Source: Aquabacterium sp. OR-4 (lineage in GTDB: Bacteria > Pseudomonadota > Gammaproteobacteria > Burkholderiales > Burkholderiaceae_C). Taken from it: a stretch of 64,000 bases of DNA. Both the position numbers and the translations under genes were made by a program. The notes beneath the pieces were generated by a model. That model saw only the letters and a list, made by a program, of their open reading frames with translations, was not told the origin of the DNA and ran no database searches. Position 1 is the stretch's first letter, and each line of letters starts with the position of its first letter. The stretch spans positions 186,001 through 250,000 of the forward strand of contig NZ_JAOCQD020000001.1 in the NCBI RefSeq assembly GCF_025290835.2, read 5' to 3'. Positions 8,624 to 17,066 of this stretch are shown here, piece by piece.

Positions 8624-9949
8624 ATGCCCGCCTCCACGCCCGCCCGCCGCCGCCTGCTGCTCTGCCTGGGCCTGGCCGGCCTGCTGGGCGCGCCGGGCGG
8701 GGCGCTGGCGCAGGCCTCGGCAGCGCCGGCGGCCGCGGGCGCAGCGGCCGCGGTGCAGGGCGTCGCGGTGGCCATCGGCGGTGCGCTGCGCAACGAGAAC
8801 GAGGCCGTGTGGCGCCAGCTGGTGCAGCTGAGCGGCGGCCCGGGCACCACCTGGGTGGTGCTGGGCACGGCCAGCGAGTCGCCGCAAAGCAGTGCCGACA
8901 ACGCCGCCAGGCAGCTGCGCCAGCGCGGCGCGGTGGTGCACACGCTGCCGGTCTCGCCGCTGCTCAAGGAGCGCCCGGTGGCCGAGGCGGTGCGCGACCC
9001 CGCGCTGATCGCCCAGGTGCGCGCCGCGCGCGGCGTGTTCTTCACCGGCGGCTCGCAGGACCGCATCGTGGCCAGCCTGCTGCCCGGTGGCCAGGCGTCG
9101 CCGCTGCTGCAGGCCATCTGGGAGCTCTACCGCGCCGGTGGCGTGGTGGCCGGCACCTCGGCCGGCGCGGCGATCATGAGCGCGACGATGTTCGTCGACG
9201 CGCCCGATGTGGTGGGCGTGCTCAAGGGCCAGCTGCGCGAGGGCCACGAATTCGGCCGCGGCCTGGGCTTCGTCGGCCCGGCGCTGCTGGTTGACCAGCA
9301 CTTTCTCAAGCGCGGGCGCATCGGCCGCCTGCTGCCGCTGATGCAGCGCACGGGCTACATGCTGGGCCTGGGCGTCGAAGAGGATTCGGCCGCCGCGGTG
9401 CGCGGCACGCAGGTGGAGATGCTGGGCGGCCAGGCGGTGCTGGTGGATCTGGCCGAGGCGCGCAGCGACGCCGCGGCCGGCGCCTTCAACCTGCAGGGCG
9501 CGCGCGTCTCGCTGCTGGACGCCGGCGACCGGCTCGACCTGGCCACGCGCCGCTTCACGCCGGTGGCGCACAAGGCCCGCGGCCAGGTCTACGACCCCGC
9601 GGCGCCGGGCTACAAGCCCTACAACACGCTGCAGCCCTTTGATGTGGACTGGCTGGCCAACGGCGTGCTGGCCACGCGCATGGGCCAGCTGATCGACGCC
9701 AGCTACACCGAAGTGCGCGGCCTGAGCTTCGACCCGCGCGGTGGCGCCGGCGGGGCAGGCGGTGCCGGCGAGGCACGCGCCGCGCTGGGCTTCGAATGGC
9801 GGCTGTACAAGGCGCCCGGCAGCATCGGCTGGACCAGCCCCGAGGGCGGCGACGAGGACTACAGCGTGCACCGCCTGGGCCTGGACGTGCACCCGGTGCG
9901 CATGGCGCAGCCGCTGCACACACCCTGGGCGCCCGTGCCGGCGCGCTGA
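8624..9949 (+). CDS. cphE: Secreted cyanophycinase (peptidase S51)
   Basis: A 441-residue protein with a signal peptide (MPASTPARRR, hydrophobic core, ending near GALAQ). S51/cyanophycinase features are clear: FFTGGSQDRI, the nucleophile elbow GTSAGAA with Ser179, and the LLVDQHFLKRGRIGRLL segment. Cyanophycinases cut the isopeptide polymer cyanophycin (multi-L-arginyl-poly-L-Asp) to beta-Asp-Arg dipeptides; signal-bearing versions act outside the cytoplasm on polymer made by other cells. No cyanophycin synthetase is in the window. The aot/cphZ operon starts 77 bases downstream, which strongly supports a scavenging role. The ATG at 8624 is chosen because it starts the signal peptide. A general exported S51 dipeptidase is the main alternative. 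Confidence 0.88.
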   Translation: MPASTPARRRLLLCLGLAGLLGAPGGALAQASAAPAAAGAAAAVQGVAVAIGGALRNENEAVWRQLVQLSGGPGTTWVVLGTASESPQSSADNAARQLRQRGAVVHTLPVSPLLKERPVAEAVRDPALIAQVRAARGVFFTGGSQDRIVASLLPGGQASPLLQAIWELYRAGGVVAGTSAGAAIMSATMFVDAPDVVGVLKGQLREGHEFGRGLGFVGPALLVDQHFLKRGRIGRLLPLMQRTGYMLGLGVEEDSAAAVRGTQVEMLGGQAVLVDLAEARSDAAAGAFNLQGARVSLLDAGDRLDLATRRFTPVAHKARGQVYDPAAPGYKPYNTLQPFDVDWLANGVLATRMGQLIDASYTEVRGLSFDPRGGAGGAGGAGEARAALGFEWRLYKAPGSIGWTSPEGGDEDYSVHRLGLDVHPVRMAQPLHTPWAPVPAR

Positions 9950-10026
9950 GCGCAGGCGTTAACCTTCCGGCCTGGCGCGCCCCATCCGCGCCCATCCATT
10001 CAGCCCGACCCCCAGGAGAGCACCGC

Positions 10027-10818
10027 ATGCAACGACGCCTGATCCCCGCCGCCTTGGCCACCTTGCTGGCCGCGCTGTCGCTGGCCCCCGCCGCCCAGGC
10101 CCAGGCGCCTGACTGGAAGAAGCTGCGCATCGGCGTCGAAGGCGCCTACCCGCCCTTCAGCGAGGTGGGCCCAGACGGCAAGTTGAAGGGCTTCGACATC
10201 GACATGGCCTGGGCCCTGTGCGCCGAGATGAAGGCCGAATGCAGCCTGGTGCAGCAGGAGTGGGACGGCATGATCCCGGCGCTGAACGCGCGCAAGTTCG
10301 ACGCCATCCTGGCCTCGATGGCGGCCACCGACGAGCGCCGCAAGTCGGTGAACTTCAGCGACAAGTACTACAGCACGCCGGCGCGCCTGGTGGCCAAGGC
10401 CGGCACGGCGCTGCAGCCCACGGCCGAGAGCCTGAAGGGCAAGAAGCTGGGCGTGCAGCGCGCCACCATCCACGACCGCTACGCCACCGACAACTTCAAG
10501 AGCGCCGAGATCGTGCGCTATGCCAAGGCCGACGAGGTCTACCTCGACCTGGCCGCCGGGCGGCTGGACCTGATCATGGCCGACTCGGTGGCCGTGGACG
10601 GCGGCTTCCTCAAGAAGCCGCAGGGCAAGGGCTTTGCGTTCTTCGGCCCGGCCTACAACGACGTCAAGTACTTCGGCACCGGCTCGAGCATCGCGGTGCG
10701 CAAGGCCGACGACGCGCTGGCGCAGAAGTTCAACGCCGCCATCAAGGCGCTGCGCGCCAACGGCACGTACAAGAAGATCCAGGACAAGTACTTCGACTTC
10801 GACGTGTACGGCAATTGA
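10027..10818 (+). CDS. aotJ: Amino-acid/dipeptide ABC transporter substrate-binding protein (AotJ-like)
   Basis: A 263-residue periplasmic binding protein (family 3, His/Lys/Arg/Orn type) with a signal peptide ending near AQAQA and SBP_bac_3 landmarks: LRIGVEGAYPPFSEVGPDGK, GFDIDMAWAL, and a DAILASMAATDERRKSVNFS region that contacts the ligand alpha-amino group and carboxylate. AGGAGA lies just before the ATG at 10027. In Pseudomonas the aotJQMOP operon imports arginine and ornithine and also supports growth on beta-Asp-Arg dipeptide. The same order follows here, so the ligand is probably Arg, Orn and/or beta-Asp-Arg. The ligand itself cannot be read from sequence. Confidence 0.88.
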   Translation: MQRRLIPAALATLLAALSLAPAAQAQAPDWKKLRIGVEGAYPPFSEVGPDGKLKGFDIDMAWALCAEMKAECSLVQQEWDGMIPALNARKFDAILASMAATDERRKSVNFSDKYYSTPARLVAKAGTALQPTAESLKGKKLGVQRATIHDRYATDNFKSAEIVRYAKADEVYLDLAAGRLDLIMADSVAVDGGFLKKPQGKGFAFFGPAYNDVKYFGTGSSIAVRKADDALAQKFNAAIKALRANGTYKKIQDKYFDFDVYGN

Positions 10819-10957
10819 CATGACCCCCCCTCGAAGCGCCTTCGGCGCCTGCCCCCCAGGGGGGCACCGCCAGCGGCCCGGCCAAGCCGGTTGCGCGGCG
10901 GTCGCTGGGCCTGGCCGGAGTCAGGCATCGCGGGTCGCTGCGATCCAGGTCTGAGCC
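10819..10957. repeat. Palindrome-rich intergenic element in the aot operon
   Basis: This 139-base gap between the binding-protein and first permease genes is not coding. It contains a hairpin-forming GCGCCTTCGGCGC near 10837 and a palindromic CCCCCCAGGGGGG near 10852, followed by a stretch ending GCCGGTTGCGCGGC, a 14-base string repeated just upstream of the regulator gene (near 14757-14770). Similar palindromic intergenic elements are known in Burkholderiales. In this place it may act as an mRNA stability or partial termination site, giving more binding protein than permease, as is common in ABC operons. Confidence 0.5.
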
Positions 10958-11644
10958 ATGCTGCACGGCTACACCCTCAGCCTGCTCGAAGGCGCCGCGC
11001 TGACACTGGCGGTGGCGCTGGCCTCGCTGGCCATCGCGCTGGCGCTGGGCCTGGCCGGGGCGGTGGCCAAGCTGTCGCGCTCGCGCGCGGCGCGCGGCAC
11101 GGCCCAGGTCTACACCACGGTGATCCGCGCGGTGCCCGATCTGGTGCTGATGCTGCTGGTGTTCTACGGCGGCCAGACGGCCATCAACGCGCTGGGCGAG
11201 CGCCTGGGCTGGGCCTATGTCGACATCGACCCCTTCGTGGCCGGCGTGTCGACCATCGGCTTCATCTTCGGCGCCTATTTCACCGAGGTGCTGCGCGGCG
11301 CCTTCCTGGCCGTGCCGGCCGGCCAGCGCGAGGCGGCACTGGCCTTCGGCTTCAGCCGCGCGCAGGTGCTGCTGCGCATCGTCGGGCCGCAGATGCTGCG
11401 CCACGCGCTGCCCGGTCTGTCGAACAACTGGCTGGTGATGATCAAGAGCACGGCCATCGTCTCGGTGATCGGCCTGTCCGACCTGATGAGCCGCGGCGCG
11501 CAGGCCGCCGGCGCCACGCGCGAGCCCTTCACCTTCTACCTGGCGGTGGCCCTGGTGTACCTGGGCTTCACCTCGCTGTCGGAGGCCTTCTTCGCCTGGC
11601 TGGCGCGGCGCCTGGGCACCGGCCAGAAAGTGGCCGCGCTGTGA
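10958..11644 (+). CDS. aotQ: Amino-acid ABC transporter permease (AotQ/HisQ-like)
   Basis: A 228-residue inner-membrane protein with about five membrane spans and the His/Glu/Gln/Arg permease signature. The EAA loop that docks on the ATPase is visible as REAALAFGFSRAQVLLRIV near residues 125-145. It should form a heterodimeric channel with the next permease. The C-terminus is GQKVAAL, and its last codons lie inside a 26-base triplicated sequence that links it to the next gene through two nine-codon overlapping frames. The order binding protein-permease-permease matches the aot operon of pseudomonads. Confidence 0.9.
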   Translation: MLHGYTLSLLEGAALTLAVALASLAIALALGLAGAVAKLSRSRAARGTAQVYTTVIRAVPDLVLMLLVFYGGQTAINALGERLGWAYVDIDPFVAGVSTIGFIFGAYFTEVLRGAFLAVPAGQREAALAFGFSRAQVLLRIVGPQMLRHALPGLSNNWLVMIKSTAIVSVIGLSDLMSRGAQAAGATREPFTFYLAVALVYLGFTSLSEAFFAWLARRLGTGQKVAAL

Positions 11645-11698
11645 TCAACCAGAAGGTGGCCGCACTGTGATCAACCAGGCAGTGGCCGCACCATGAAC
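11621..11698 (+). repeat. 26-bp unit, three imperfect tandem copies, at the aotQ-aotM junction
   Basis: Three 26-base units (11621-11646, 11647-11672, 11673-11698) differ at 4 and 6 positions between neighbours. Each unit carries GTGA or ATGA: the aotQ stop overlaps a GTG at 11641, which opens a nine-codon frame (VINQKVAAL) ending at 11670; that stop overlaps a GTG at 11667, opening a second nine-codon frame (VINQAVAAP) ending at 11696; and that stop overlaps the aotM ATG at 11693. All three frames are used in turn because 26 is not a multiple of 3. It most simply reflects duplication of a stop-start junction, but it preserves an unbroken chain of 4-base overlaps. Confidence 0.9.
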
Positions 11699-12391
11699 CT
11701 GCAAGTCATCTGGGACAGCCTGCCGCTGTATGCCGCCGGCAGCGGCGTGACGCTGCAGTTGCTGCTGGCCGCGCTGGCCACCGGCCTGGCCGCGGCGCTG
11801 CCGCTGGCGCTGCTGCGCAGCCTGCCCTCGCCGTGGCTGTGGCGGCCGGTGTGGTGCTTCACCTATGTGATCCGCGGCACGCCGCTGCTGGTGCAGCTGT
11901 TCCTGCTGTACTACGGGCTGGCGCAGTTCGAGGCGGTGCGCGACAGCGTGGCGTGGACAGCGCTGCGCTCGCCCTGGTTCTGCGCCGTGGCGGCGCTGGC
12001 CGTCAACACCTGCGCCTACACCTGCGAGATCCTGCACGGGGCCATCAAGGCGGTGCCGGCCGGCGAGGTGGAGGCGGCGCGCGCACTCGGCTTCTCGCGC
12101 ACGGCCACGCTCACCCGCATCGTGCTGCCGCAAGCGCTGCGCCGGGCGCTGCCGGCCTACAGCAACGAGGTGGTGCTGATGCTGCACGCCACCGCGCTGG
12201 CCAGCGTGGTGACCCTGCACGACCTCACCGGCGTGGCCCGCGAGGTCAACTCGGTGCACTACCTGCCCTTCGAGGCCTTCATCACCGCCGCCGTGTTCTA
12301 CCTGCTGATCACGGTGGTGCTGGTGGGTCTGTTCCATGCCGCCGAGCGGCGCTGGCTGGCGCCGATGGCGCGGTCGGCGCAGCCGGCCTGA
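11693..12391 (+). CDS. aotM: Amino-acid ABC transporter permease (AotM/HisM-like)
   Basis: A 232-residue membrane protein, partner of the preceding permease. It has about five spans and the ATPase-docking EAA loop (GEVEAARALGFSRTATLTR) near residues 123-142, with YVIRGTPLLVQLFLLYYG near residue 58 typical of HisM/ArtM proteins. The ATG at 11693 lies in the third copy of a 26-base repeat and overlaps the stop of a nine-codon frame (ATGA), which suggests translational coupling. It should pair with the AotP-like ATPase encoded at 13920. Confidence 0.9.
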   Translation: MNLQVIWDSLPLYAAGSGVTLQLLLAALATGLAAALPLALLRSLPSPWLWRPVWCFTYVIRGTPLLVQLFLLYYGLAQFEAVRDSVAWTALRSPWFCAVAALAVNTCAYTCEILHGAIKAVPAGEVEAARALGFSRTATLTRIVLPQALRRALPAYSNEVVLMLHATALASVVTLHDLTGVAREVNSVHYLPFEAFITAAVFYLLITVVLVGLFHAAERRWLAPMARSAQPA

Positions 12392-12435
12392 ACGCCGCGG
12401 CGCCACAAGCCCCGCGGCTCCTTTCTTGCGTAGCG

Positions 12436-13563
12436 ATGCTGACGATCCAACATCCCCTGCTGCCGGCCGTGCCCGGCACCACACGCAGCCTCACCAGCCT
12501 GCATTACGGCACGCCGGGCAGCGGCCCCAAGGTGCTGATCCAGGCCTCGCTGCATGCCGACGAGGTGCCCGGCATGCTGGTGGCCCACCATCTGCGCCAG
12601 CGCCTGGGCGCGCTCGAGAGCGCCGGCCGCCTGCGCGGCGAGGTGGTGCTGGTGCCGGCGGCCAACCCGATCGGCATCGGCCAGTGGACGCTGCGCAGCC
12701 ACCAGGGCCGCTTCGAGCTGGCCAGTGGCGAGAACTTCAACCGCGCCTATGCCGACCTGGCGCCGGCCGTGGCCGAGGCCGTGCGCGGCCAGCTGGGTGC
12801 CGATGCCGCCGCCAACGTGGCCCGGGTGCGCGCCGCCCTGCGCGCCGCGGTGGCCGCGCTGCCCGCAGCCAGCGAGCTGCAAAGCCTGCGCAAGGCCTTG
12901 TTCGGCCTGGCCGTGGATGCCGACGTGGTGCTCGACCTGCACTGCGACGGCGAAGGCGTGCTGCACTTCTACACCACGCCCGACTGCTGGCCCGGCCTGC
13001 AGCCGCTGGCGCGCTGCATGGGCGCGCAGGCGGTGCTGCTGGCCGAGCAGTCGGGCGGCGAGCCCTTTGACGAGGCGCTGTCGATGCCCTGGGCGCTGCT
13101 GGCGCGGCAGTTCGGCCCGGCCACGCCGCTGCCGCAGGCCTGCCTGGCCGTCACCATCGAGCTGCGCGGCGAGGCCGATGTGGCCCACCCGCTGGCCGCG
13201 CAGGACGCCGCCGCCATCGAGCAGTTTCTGGCGCTGCGCGGCCTGGTGGCCGACGCGCCGTCCGACGCCGCCGCGCTGCCGCCGCTGCGCTGCGAGGCCA
13301 CGCCGCTGGCCGGCTCGATGCCGCTGGTGGCACCGCATGGTGGCGTGATCGTGTTCGTGCGTGCGCCGGGCGAACGGGTGACGGCTGGCGACACGATCGC
13401 CGAGCTGATCGACCCGTTCACCGGCGCACTCACACCCCTCAAGACGCCGGTGGACGGCCTGTTCTTCGCGCGCGAGAACCGGCGCTTCGCGGTGGCCGGC
13501 ATGTCGGTGGGCAAGGTGGCCGGGGCCCAGGCGCAGCGCGAGGGCGCGCTGCTGTCGCCCTGA
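12436..13563 (+). CDS. cphZ: Cyanophycin dipeptide hydrolase CphZ / AotO (AstE-AspA family metalloenzyme)
   Basis: A 375-residue protein of the succinylglutamate desuccinylase/aspartoacylase (M14-like) family. The zinc site is visible as QASLHADEVPG (His40, Glu43) and DLHCDGEG (His169); a C-terminal beta domain (LVAPHGGVIVFVRAPGERV, then GDTIAEL) follows. AotO proteins in aot operons are established beta-Asp-Arg dipeptide hydrolases (CphZ), and the operon position here is the same. With the secreted cyanophycinase 2.5 kb upstream, splitting imported beta-Asp-Arg into Asp and Arg in the cytoplasm is the best call. Desuccinylation of N-succinylglutamate (AstE) is the main alternative. The ATG at 12436 is the first one that fits the family N-terminus. 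Confidence 0.85.
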   Translation: MLTIQHPLLPAVPGTTRSLTSLHYGTPGSGPKVLIQASLHADEVPGMLVAHHLRQRLGALESAGRLRGEVVLVPAANPIGIGQWTLRSHQGRFELASGENFNRAYADLAPAVAEAVRGQLGADAAANVARVRAALRAAVAALPAASELQSLRKALFGLAVDADVVLDLHCDGEGVLHFYTTPDCWPGLQPLARCMGAQAVLLAEQSGGEPFDEALSMPWALLARQFGPATPLPQACLAVTIELRGEADVAHPLAAQDAAAIEQFLALRGLVADAPSDAAALPPLRCEATPLAGSMPLVAPHGGVIVFVRAPGERVTAGDTIAELIDPFTGALTPLKTPVDGLFFARENRRFAVAGMSVGKVAGAQAQREGALLSP

Positions 13564-13614
13564 GCACGGCATGCGAGGATGCCGCCTCCCACCCCTGATG
13601 CGAAGCCCCGCCCC

Positions 13615-13923
13615 ATGATCATCGTTCTTGGCCATGTGATCACCCAGCCCGGCCGCACGGCCGAGGCCCTGGCCATCGCCCAGGCCCATGTGGCGCGCTC
13701 GCGCCGCGAACCCGGCTGCCTGGAGCATGGCGTGCACCTGGACAGCGACAACCCCGCGCGCCTGGTGTTCATCGAGCGCTGGGCCGATCTGGCCGCGCTG
13801 CAGCAGCACTTTGCGGTGCCCGAGTCGGGCCGCTTCGTGCGCGAGATCAGCGCACTGGCCGCCGAGCGGCCGGCGATCAGCCTGCACCAGGCCACCGAAC
13901 TGCCATGGCCGGGGGCGCAATGA
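13615..13923 (+). CDS. ABM-domain (antibiotic biosynthesis monooxygenase-like) small protein
   Basis: A 102-residue dimeric ferredoxin-like alpha+beta barrel protein. It starts MIIVLGHVITQPGR, has AHVARSRREPGCLEHGVHLD in the first helix-strand unit and FIERWADLAALQQHF in the second, as in YgiN/LsrG-type monooxygenases and isomerases. The ATG at 13615 is preferred over an upstream in-frame ATG because the conserved first strand begins there. It sits between cphZ and the ATPase gene, and its TGA overlaps the ATPase ATG (ATGA at 13920-13923), so it is co-translated with the transporter. To my knowledge it is not part of the pseudomonad aot operon. Its role here is unknown. Confidence 0.82.
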   Translation: MIIVLGHVITQPGRTAEALAIAQAHVARSRREPGCLEHGVHLDSDNPARLVFIERWADLAALQQHFAVPESGRFVREISALAAERPAISLHQATELPWPGAQ

Positions 13924-14690
13924 GCGCCCATGGCCTGCGCATCGACAACCTGCACAAGCGCTTTGGCGAGCGCGAGGTGCTGCGCGGCGTCTCGCTGCAG
14001 GCGGCGCAGGGCGATGTGGTGGCCATCATCGGCAGCAGCGGCTCGGGCAAGAGCACGCTGCTGCGCTGCCTGAACCTGCTCGAGCAGCCGCACGAGGGCA
14101 GCTTCACGCTGGCCGGCGAAAGCCTGGCGCTGGCGCGCGACCGCGACGGCAGCCTGCGCGCGGCCAATGCACGCCAGCTGCAGCGCTGGCGCGCCCGCCT
14201 GGCCATGGTGTTTCAGGGCTTCAACCTGTGGAGCCACCGCACCGTGCTGCAGAACATCACCGAGGCGCCGATCCACGTGCTGGGCCGGCCGCGTGCCGAG
14301 GCCATCGAGCGCGCCGACGCGCTGCTGGCCCGCGTGGGCCTGAGCCACCGGCGCGACGTGTACCCGGCCCAGCTCTCGGGCGGCGAGCAGCAGCGTGTGG
14401 CCATCGCCCGCGCGCTGGCCATGGATCCCGAGGTGATGCTGTTCGACGAGCCCACATCGGCGCTCGACCCCGAGCTGGTGGGCGAGGTGCTGGCCGTGAT
14501 GCGCGAACTGGCCGCCGAGGGCCGCACCATGCTGGTGGTGACGCACGAGATGGGCTTTGCCCGCGAGGTGGCCAGCCAGCTGGTGTTTCTGCACCAGGGC
14601 CGGGTTGAAGAAGCCGGCGTGCCGCGCACCGTGCTGGCCAACCCGCAAAGTGAGCGGCTGAGGCAGTTTCTCTCCGGCGGCCTGAAGTGA
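13920..14690 (+). CDS. aotP: Amino-acid ABC transporter ATP-binding protein (AotP/HisP-like)
   Basis: A 256-residue nucleotide-binding subunit with Walker [11 protein letters not shown]-loop [11 protein letters not shown], signature LSGGEQQRV, Walker [15 protein letters not shown] and H-loop VVTHEMGF. The FNLW-H-T pattern is that of polar amino acid importers. It should energise the AotQ-AotM permease pair. The start at 13920 is chosen because ATGA overlaps the stop of the small monooxygenase gene; an in-frame ATG at 13905 would only add MAGGA. An 84-base GC-rich gap separates it from the regulator gene. Confidence 0.92.
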   Translation: MSAHGLRIDNLHKRFGEREVLRGVSLQAAQGDVVAIIGSSGSGKSTLLRCLNLLEQPHEGSFTLAGESLALARDRDGSLRAANARQLQRWRARLAMVFQGFNLWSHRTVLQNITEAPIHVLGRPRAEAIERADALLARVGLSHRRDVYPAQLSGGEQQRVAIARALAMDPEVMLFDEPTSALDPELVGEVLAVMRELAAEGRTMLVVTHEMGFAREVASQLVFLHQGRVEEAGVPRTVLANPQSERLRQFLSGGLK

Positions 14691-14774
14691 CACGCCGGCA
14701 CGCGACGATGGCCAGCGGGCCGGGCGCCGGGCCAGGCCGGGCCGGCCGGCGCACCCGCCGGTTGCGCGGCTGAC

Positions 14775-15920
14775 ATGACGCAACGCTGGGGCTTCGTGCT
14801 GCTGCCCGGCTTCGGCCTGGGGGCGCTGGCCGGGGCCACCGATGTGCTGCAGGCGGCCAATGCGCTGCTGGCCGAGGCCGGCACGGCGCCGCGCGGCCTG
14901 CCGGCCTACACGCCGGTGCTGCTGGGCGGCGAGGTGATGGCCGATCCGCTGGGCGCCGAATGCCGCGTGGCCAGCGCCGCCGGCGTGCAACTGCTGGTGC
15001 GGCCGCTGGCCGCCGCCGGGCCGCTGGACGCGCTGTGCGTGGTGGCCGAGCAGCCCCTGCGGCCCGGCCCGCCCAGCGCCGCGCGCGCCGAGCTGCTGGC
15101 CCTGCTGCTGCAATCGGCCGCCGCCGGTCGGCTGCTGGGCGGCATCGGCACCGGCGCCGCCTGGCTGGCCGAGGCCGGCCTGCTGCGCGGCCACCGCGCC
15201 ACCGTGCACTGGCCGCAGATCGGCCCGCTGGCCGAGCGCCACCCCGAGGTGCTGGTGTCGCAGCGGGTGTTCGAGATCGACCGCGGCCGCCTCACCTGCG
15301 CCGGCCACCAGGCCAGCCGCGACCTGCTGATCGGCTGGCTGGGCCAGCACCACGGCGAGCGTTTTGCGCAGGAGCTGGCGGCGCAGTTCGGCCTGGCCCA
15401 TGTGCCGGCGGCCGACGCGCGCCAGCATGCACCGCTGGGCGCGCGCCTGGCCGCGCAGCAGGGCGGCGGCTCGGCCAAGCTGGCCGAGGCCGTGGCGCTG
15501 ATGGAGGCCAACCTGGCCGAGCCGCTGCCCACCGAGGAGATCGCGCGCCTGGTGGGCGTGTCGCGGCGCCAGCTCGAGCGCCTGTTCCGCCAGCACCTCG
15601 ACGCGCTGCCCTCGCGCTGGTACCTGGGCCTGCGCCTGGCGCTGGCCCAGCGCCTGCTGCGCCAGACCAGCCAGTCGGTGCTGCAGATCGCGCTGGGCTG
15701 CGGCTTTGCCTCGGGCCCGCACTTCAGCAACGCCTACCGCGCCTTCCATGGCCGCACGCCGCGCGACGAGCGCAACCCGCGTGCCGCGGCCTGGCGTGAA
15801 GCCAGCGCCTGGCCTGAAGGCAGCCCGCCTCAGGCCATGGCCGACACCGCGCCGGGCGGGTCGGGCGCCGCGCCGCTGCCCAGCCGGCCGGCATCCCCGG
15901 CCGACGAGGGGCTGGCATGA
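14775..15920 (+). CDS. argR: GATase1-like / AraC-type transcriptional regulator (ArgR-like)
   Basis: A 381-residue protein with an N-terminal DJ-1/PfpI-like domain (about 5-190; [20 protein letters not shown]) and a C-terminal AraC helix-turn-helix pair (about 225-335; [20 protein letters not shown] and [20 protein letters not shown]). This is the layout of the Pseudomonas ArgR, an arginine-responsive AraC/XylS activator encoded at the end of the aot operon, and not of the hexameric ArgR of enterobacteria. Position after the ATPase gene and overlap of its stop with the first succinyltransferase ATG (ATGA at 15917) suggest it controls arginine uptake and catabolism. The tail after residue 340 is a non-conserved Pro/Ala-rich stretch. 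Confidence 0.85.
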   Translation: MTQRWGFVLLPGFGLGALAGATDVLQAANALLAEAGTAPRGLPAYTPVLLGGEVMADPLGAECRVASAAGVQLLVRPLAAAGPLDALCVVAEQPLRPGPPSAARAELLALLLQSAAAGRLLGGIGTGAAWLAEAGLLRGHRATVHWPQIGPLAERHPEVLVSQRVFEIDRGRLTCAGHQASRDLLIGWLGQHHGERFAQELAAQFGLAHVPAADARQHAPLGARLAAQQGGGSAKLAEAVALMEANLAEPLPTEEIARLVGVSRRQLERLFRQHLDALPSRWYLGLRLALAQRLLRQTSQSVLQIALGCGFASGPHFSNAYRAFHGRTPRDERNPRAAAWREASAWPEGSPPQAMADTAPGGSGAAPLPSRPASPADEGLA

Positions 15921-17023
15921 CCCGCTGGCTGCTGCGTGCCGCGCGACCCGAGGATGTGGACGCCCTGGCGGCGCTGGCCCAGGCGCGGGCCATCGGCATC
16001 AGCTCGCTGGCCACCGAGCGCGCCGCGCTGGCCGAGCAGATCGCGCAATCGCAGGCCGCCTTCACCAGCGACGACGACGCCAGCGGCGAGGAGCGCTACC
16101 TGTTCGTGCTGCAAGAGCTGCGCAGCGGCCGCCTGGCCGGCACTGCCGGCATTGCCGCGGCGGCCGGCTTCAACGACCGCTTCTACAGCTACCGCAACGA
16201 GTTCATCGTGCAGACCGCGCCGGCGCTCGGCGCGCGCAACCGCATCCACACCCTGCACCTGTGCCACGACCTCACCGGCGTGACCCTGCTCACCGGCTTT
16301 CACATCGACGCCGCGCTGGCCGACACGCCGGCGCCGCAGCTGCTGTCGCGCGGGCGCCTGGCCTTCATCGCGGCGCAGGCCGAGCGCTTTTCAGACCGCA
16401 TCGCCGCCGAGAACCCGGGCCTGGCCGACGAATCGGGCCGCTGCCCGTTCTGGGACGCCGTGGGGCAGCGCTTCTTCGGCATGGGCTACCCCGAGGCCGA
16501 GCGCCTGACCGGTGGCTTCAGCCCCAAGGGCTGGATCGCCGAGCTGATGCCGCAGGGCCCGATCTACGTGCCGCTGCTGCCCGAGGAGGCGCAGTGGAGC
16601 CTGGGCCAGCTGCACCCGGTGGGCGACCTGCCGTTCAGCATGCTGCTCGACGAGGGCCTGGACGGCGACACCTACCTGAACCTGTTTGACGGCGGCCCCA
16701 CCGCCGAGGGCCGCGTGGCCACGCTCAAGACCGTGCGCCGCCGCCGCGCCGTGGCGGCCGAGGCCGCGCCAGCCGGCCGCGGCCCCGGCGCAGCGGCGTC
16801 CGCCGCGCCGCCCGCCTGGTGGCTGGTGGACAACGGCCGGCGCGACGGCTTTGCCGCCATGCTGCTGCCCGCACCAGCGCCGGGCCAGGCCCTGGCGCTG
16901 GACGCTGGCGCGATCAGCGCGCTGGGCTGGGCGCCCGGCCATCGTCTGTGGGCCGCGCCGCTCGATGCCCCGGCCATGCCCCATGCCAACCCGCCGCAGC
17001 CTGGCGCCGACCCCTGGGAATGA
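15917..17023 (+). CDS. aruF: Arginine N-succinyltransferase (AstA/AruF-like)
   Basis: A 368-residue AstA-family acyltransferase. Landmarks are LLRAARPEDVDALAALA at the N-terminus, FYSYRNEFIVQT (normally SYRxHxxVH), HLCHDLTGVTLLTGF, CPFWDAVGQRFFGMG, GWIAELMPQGPIYVPLLP and a DGGPTAEG segment. AstA transfers succinyl from succinyl-CoA to arginine (and ornithine in AruFG), the first step of the AST pathway to glutamate and succinate. It overlaps the regulator stop by four bases. A second, shorter paralogue follows, as in the AruF-AruG pair of Pseudomonas. About 35 residues near 275-310 are an Ala/Arg-rich insertion. astB, astC, astD and astE are not in the window. Confidence 0.9.
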   Translation: MTRWLLRAARPEDVDALAALAQARAIGISSLATERAALAEQIAQSQAAFTSDDDASGEERYLFVLQELRSGRLAGTAGIAAAAGFNDRFYSYRNEFIVQTAPALGARNRIHTLHLCHDLTGVTLLTGFHIDAALADTPAPQLLSRGRLAFIAAQAERFSDRIAAENPGLADESGRCPFWDAVGQRFFGMGYPEAERLTGGFSPKGWIAELMPQGPIYVPLLPEEAQWSLGQLHPVGDLPFSMLLDEGLDGDTYLNLFDGGPTAEGRVATLKTVRRRRAVAAEAAPAGRGPGAAASAAPPAWWLVDNGRRDGFAAMLLPAPAPGQALALDAGAISALGWAPGHRLWAAPLDAPAMPHANPPQPGADPWE

Positions 17024-17066
17024 GCATGCCGGCCTGCGCCCCGACACACGCCCCGCAGGGCCCCGC

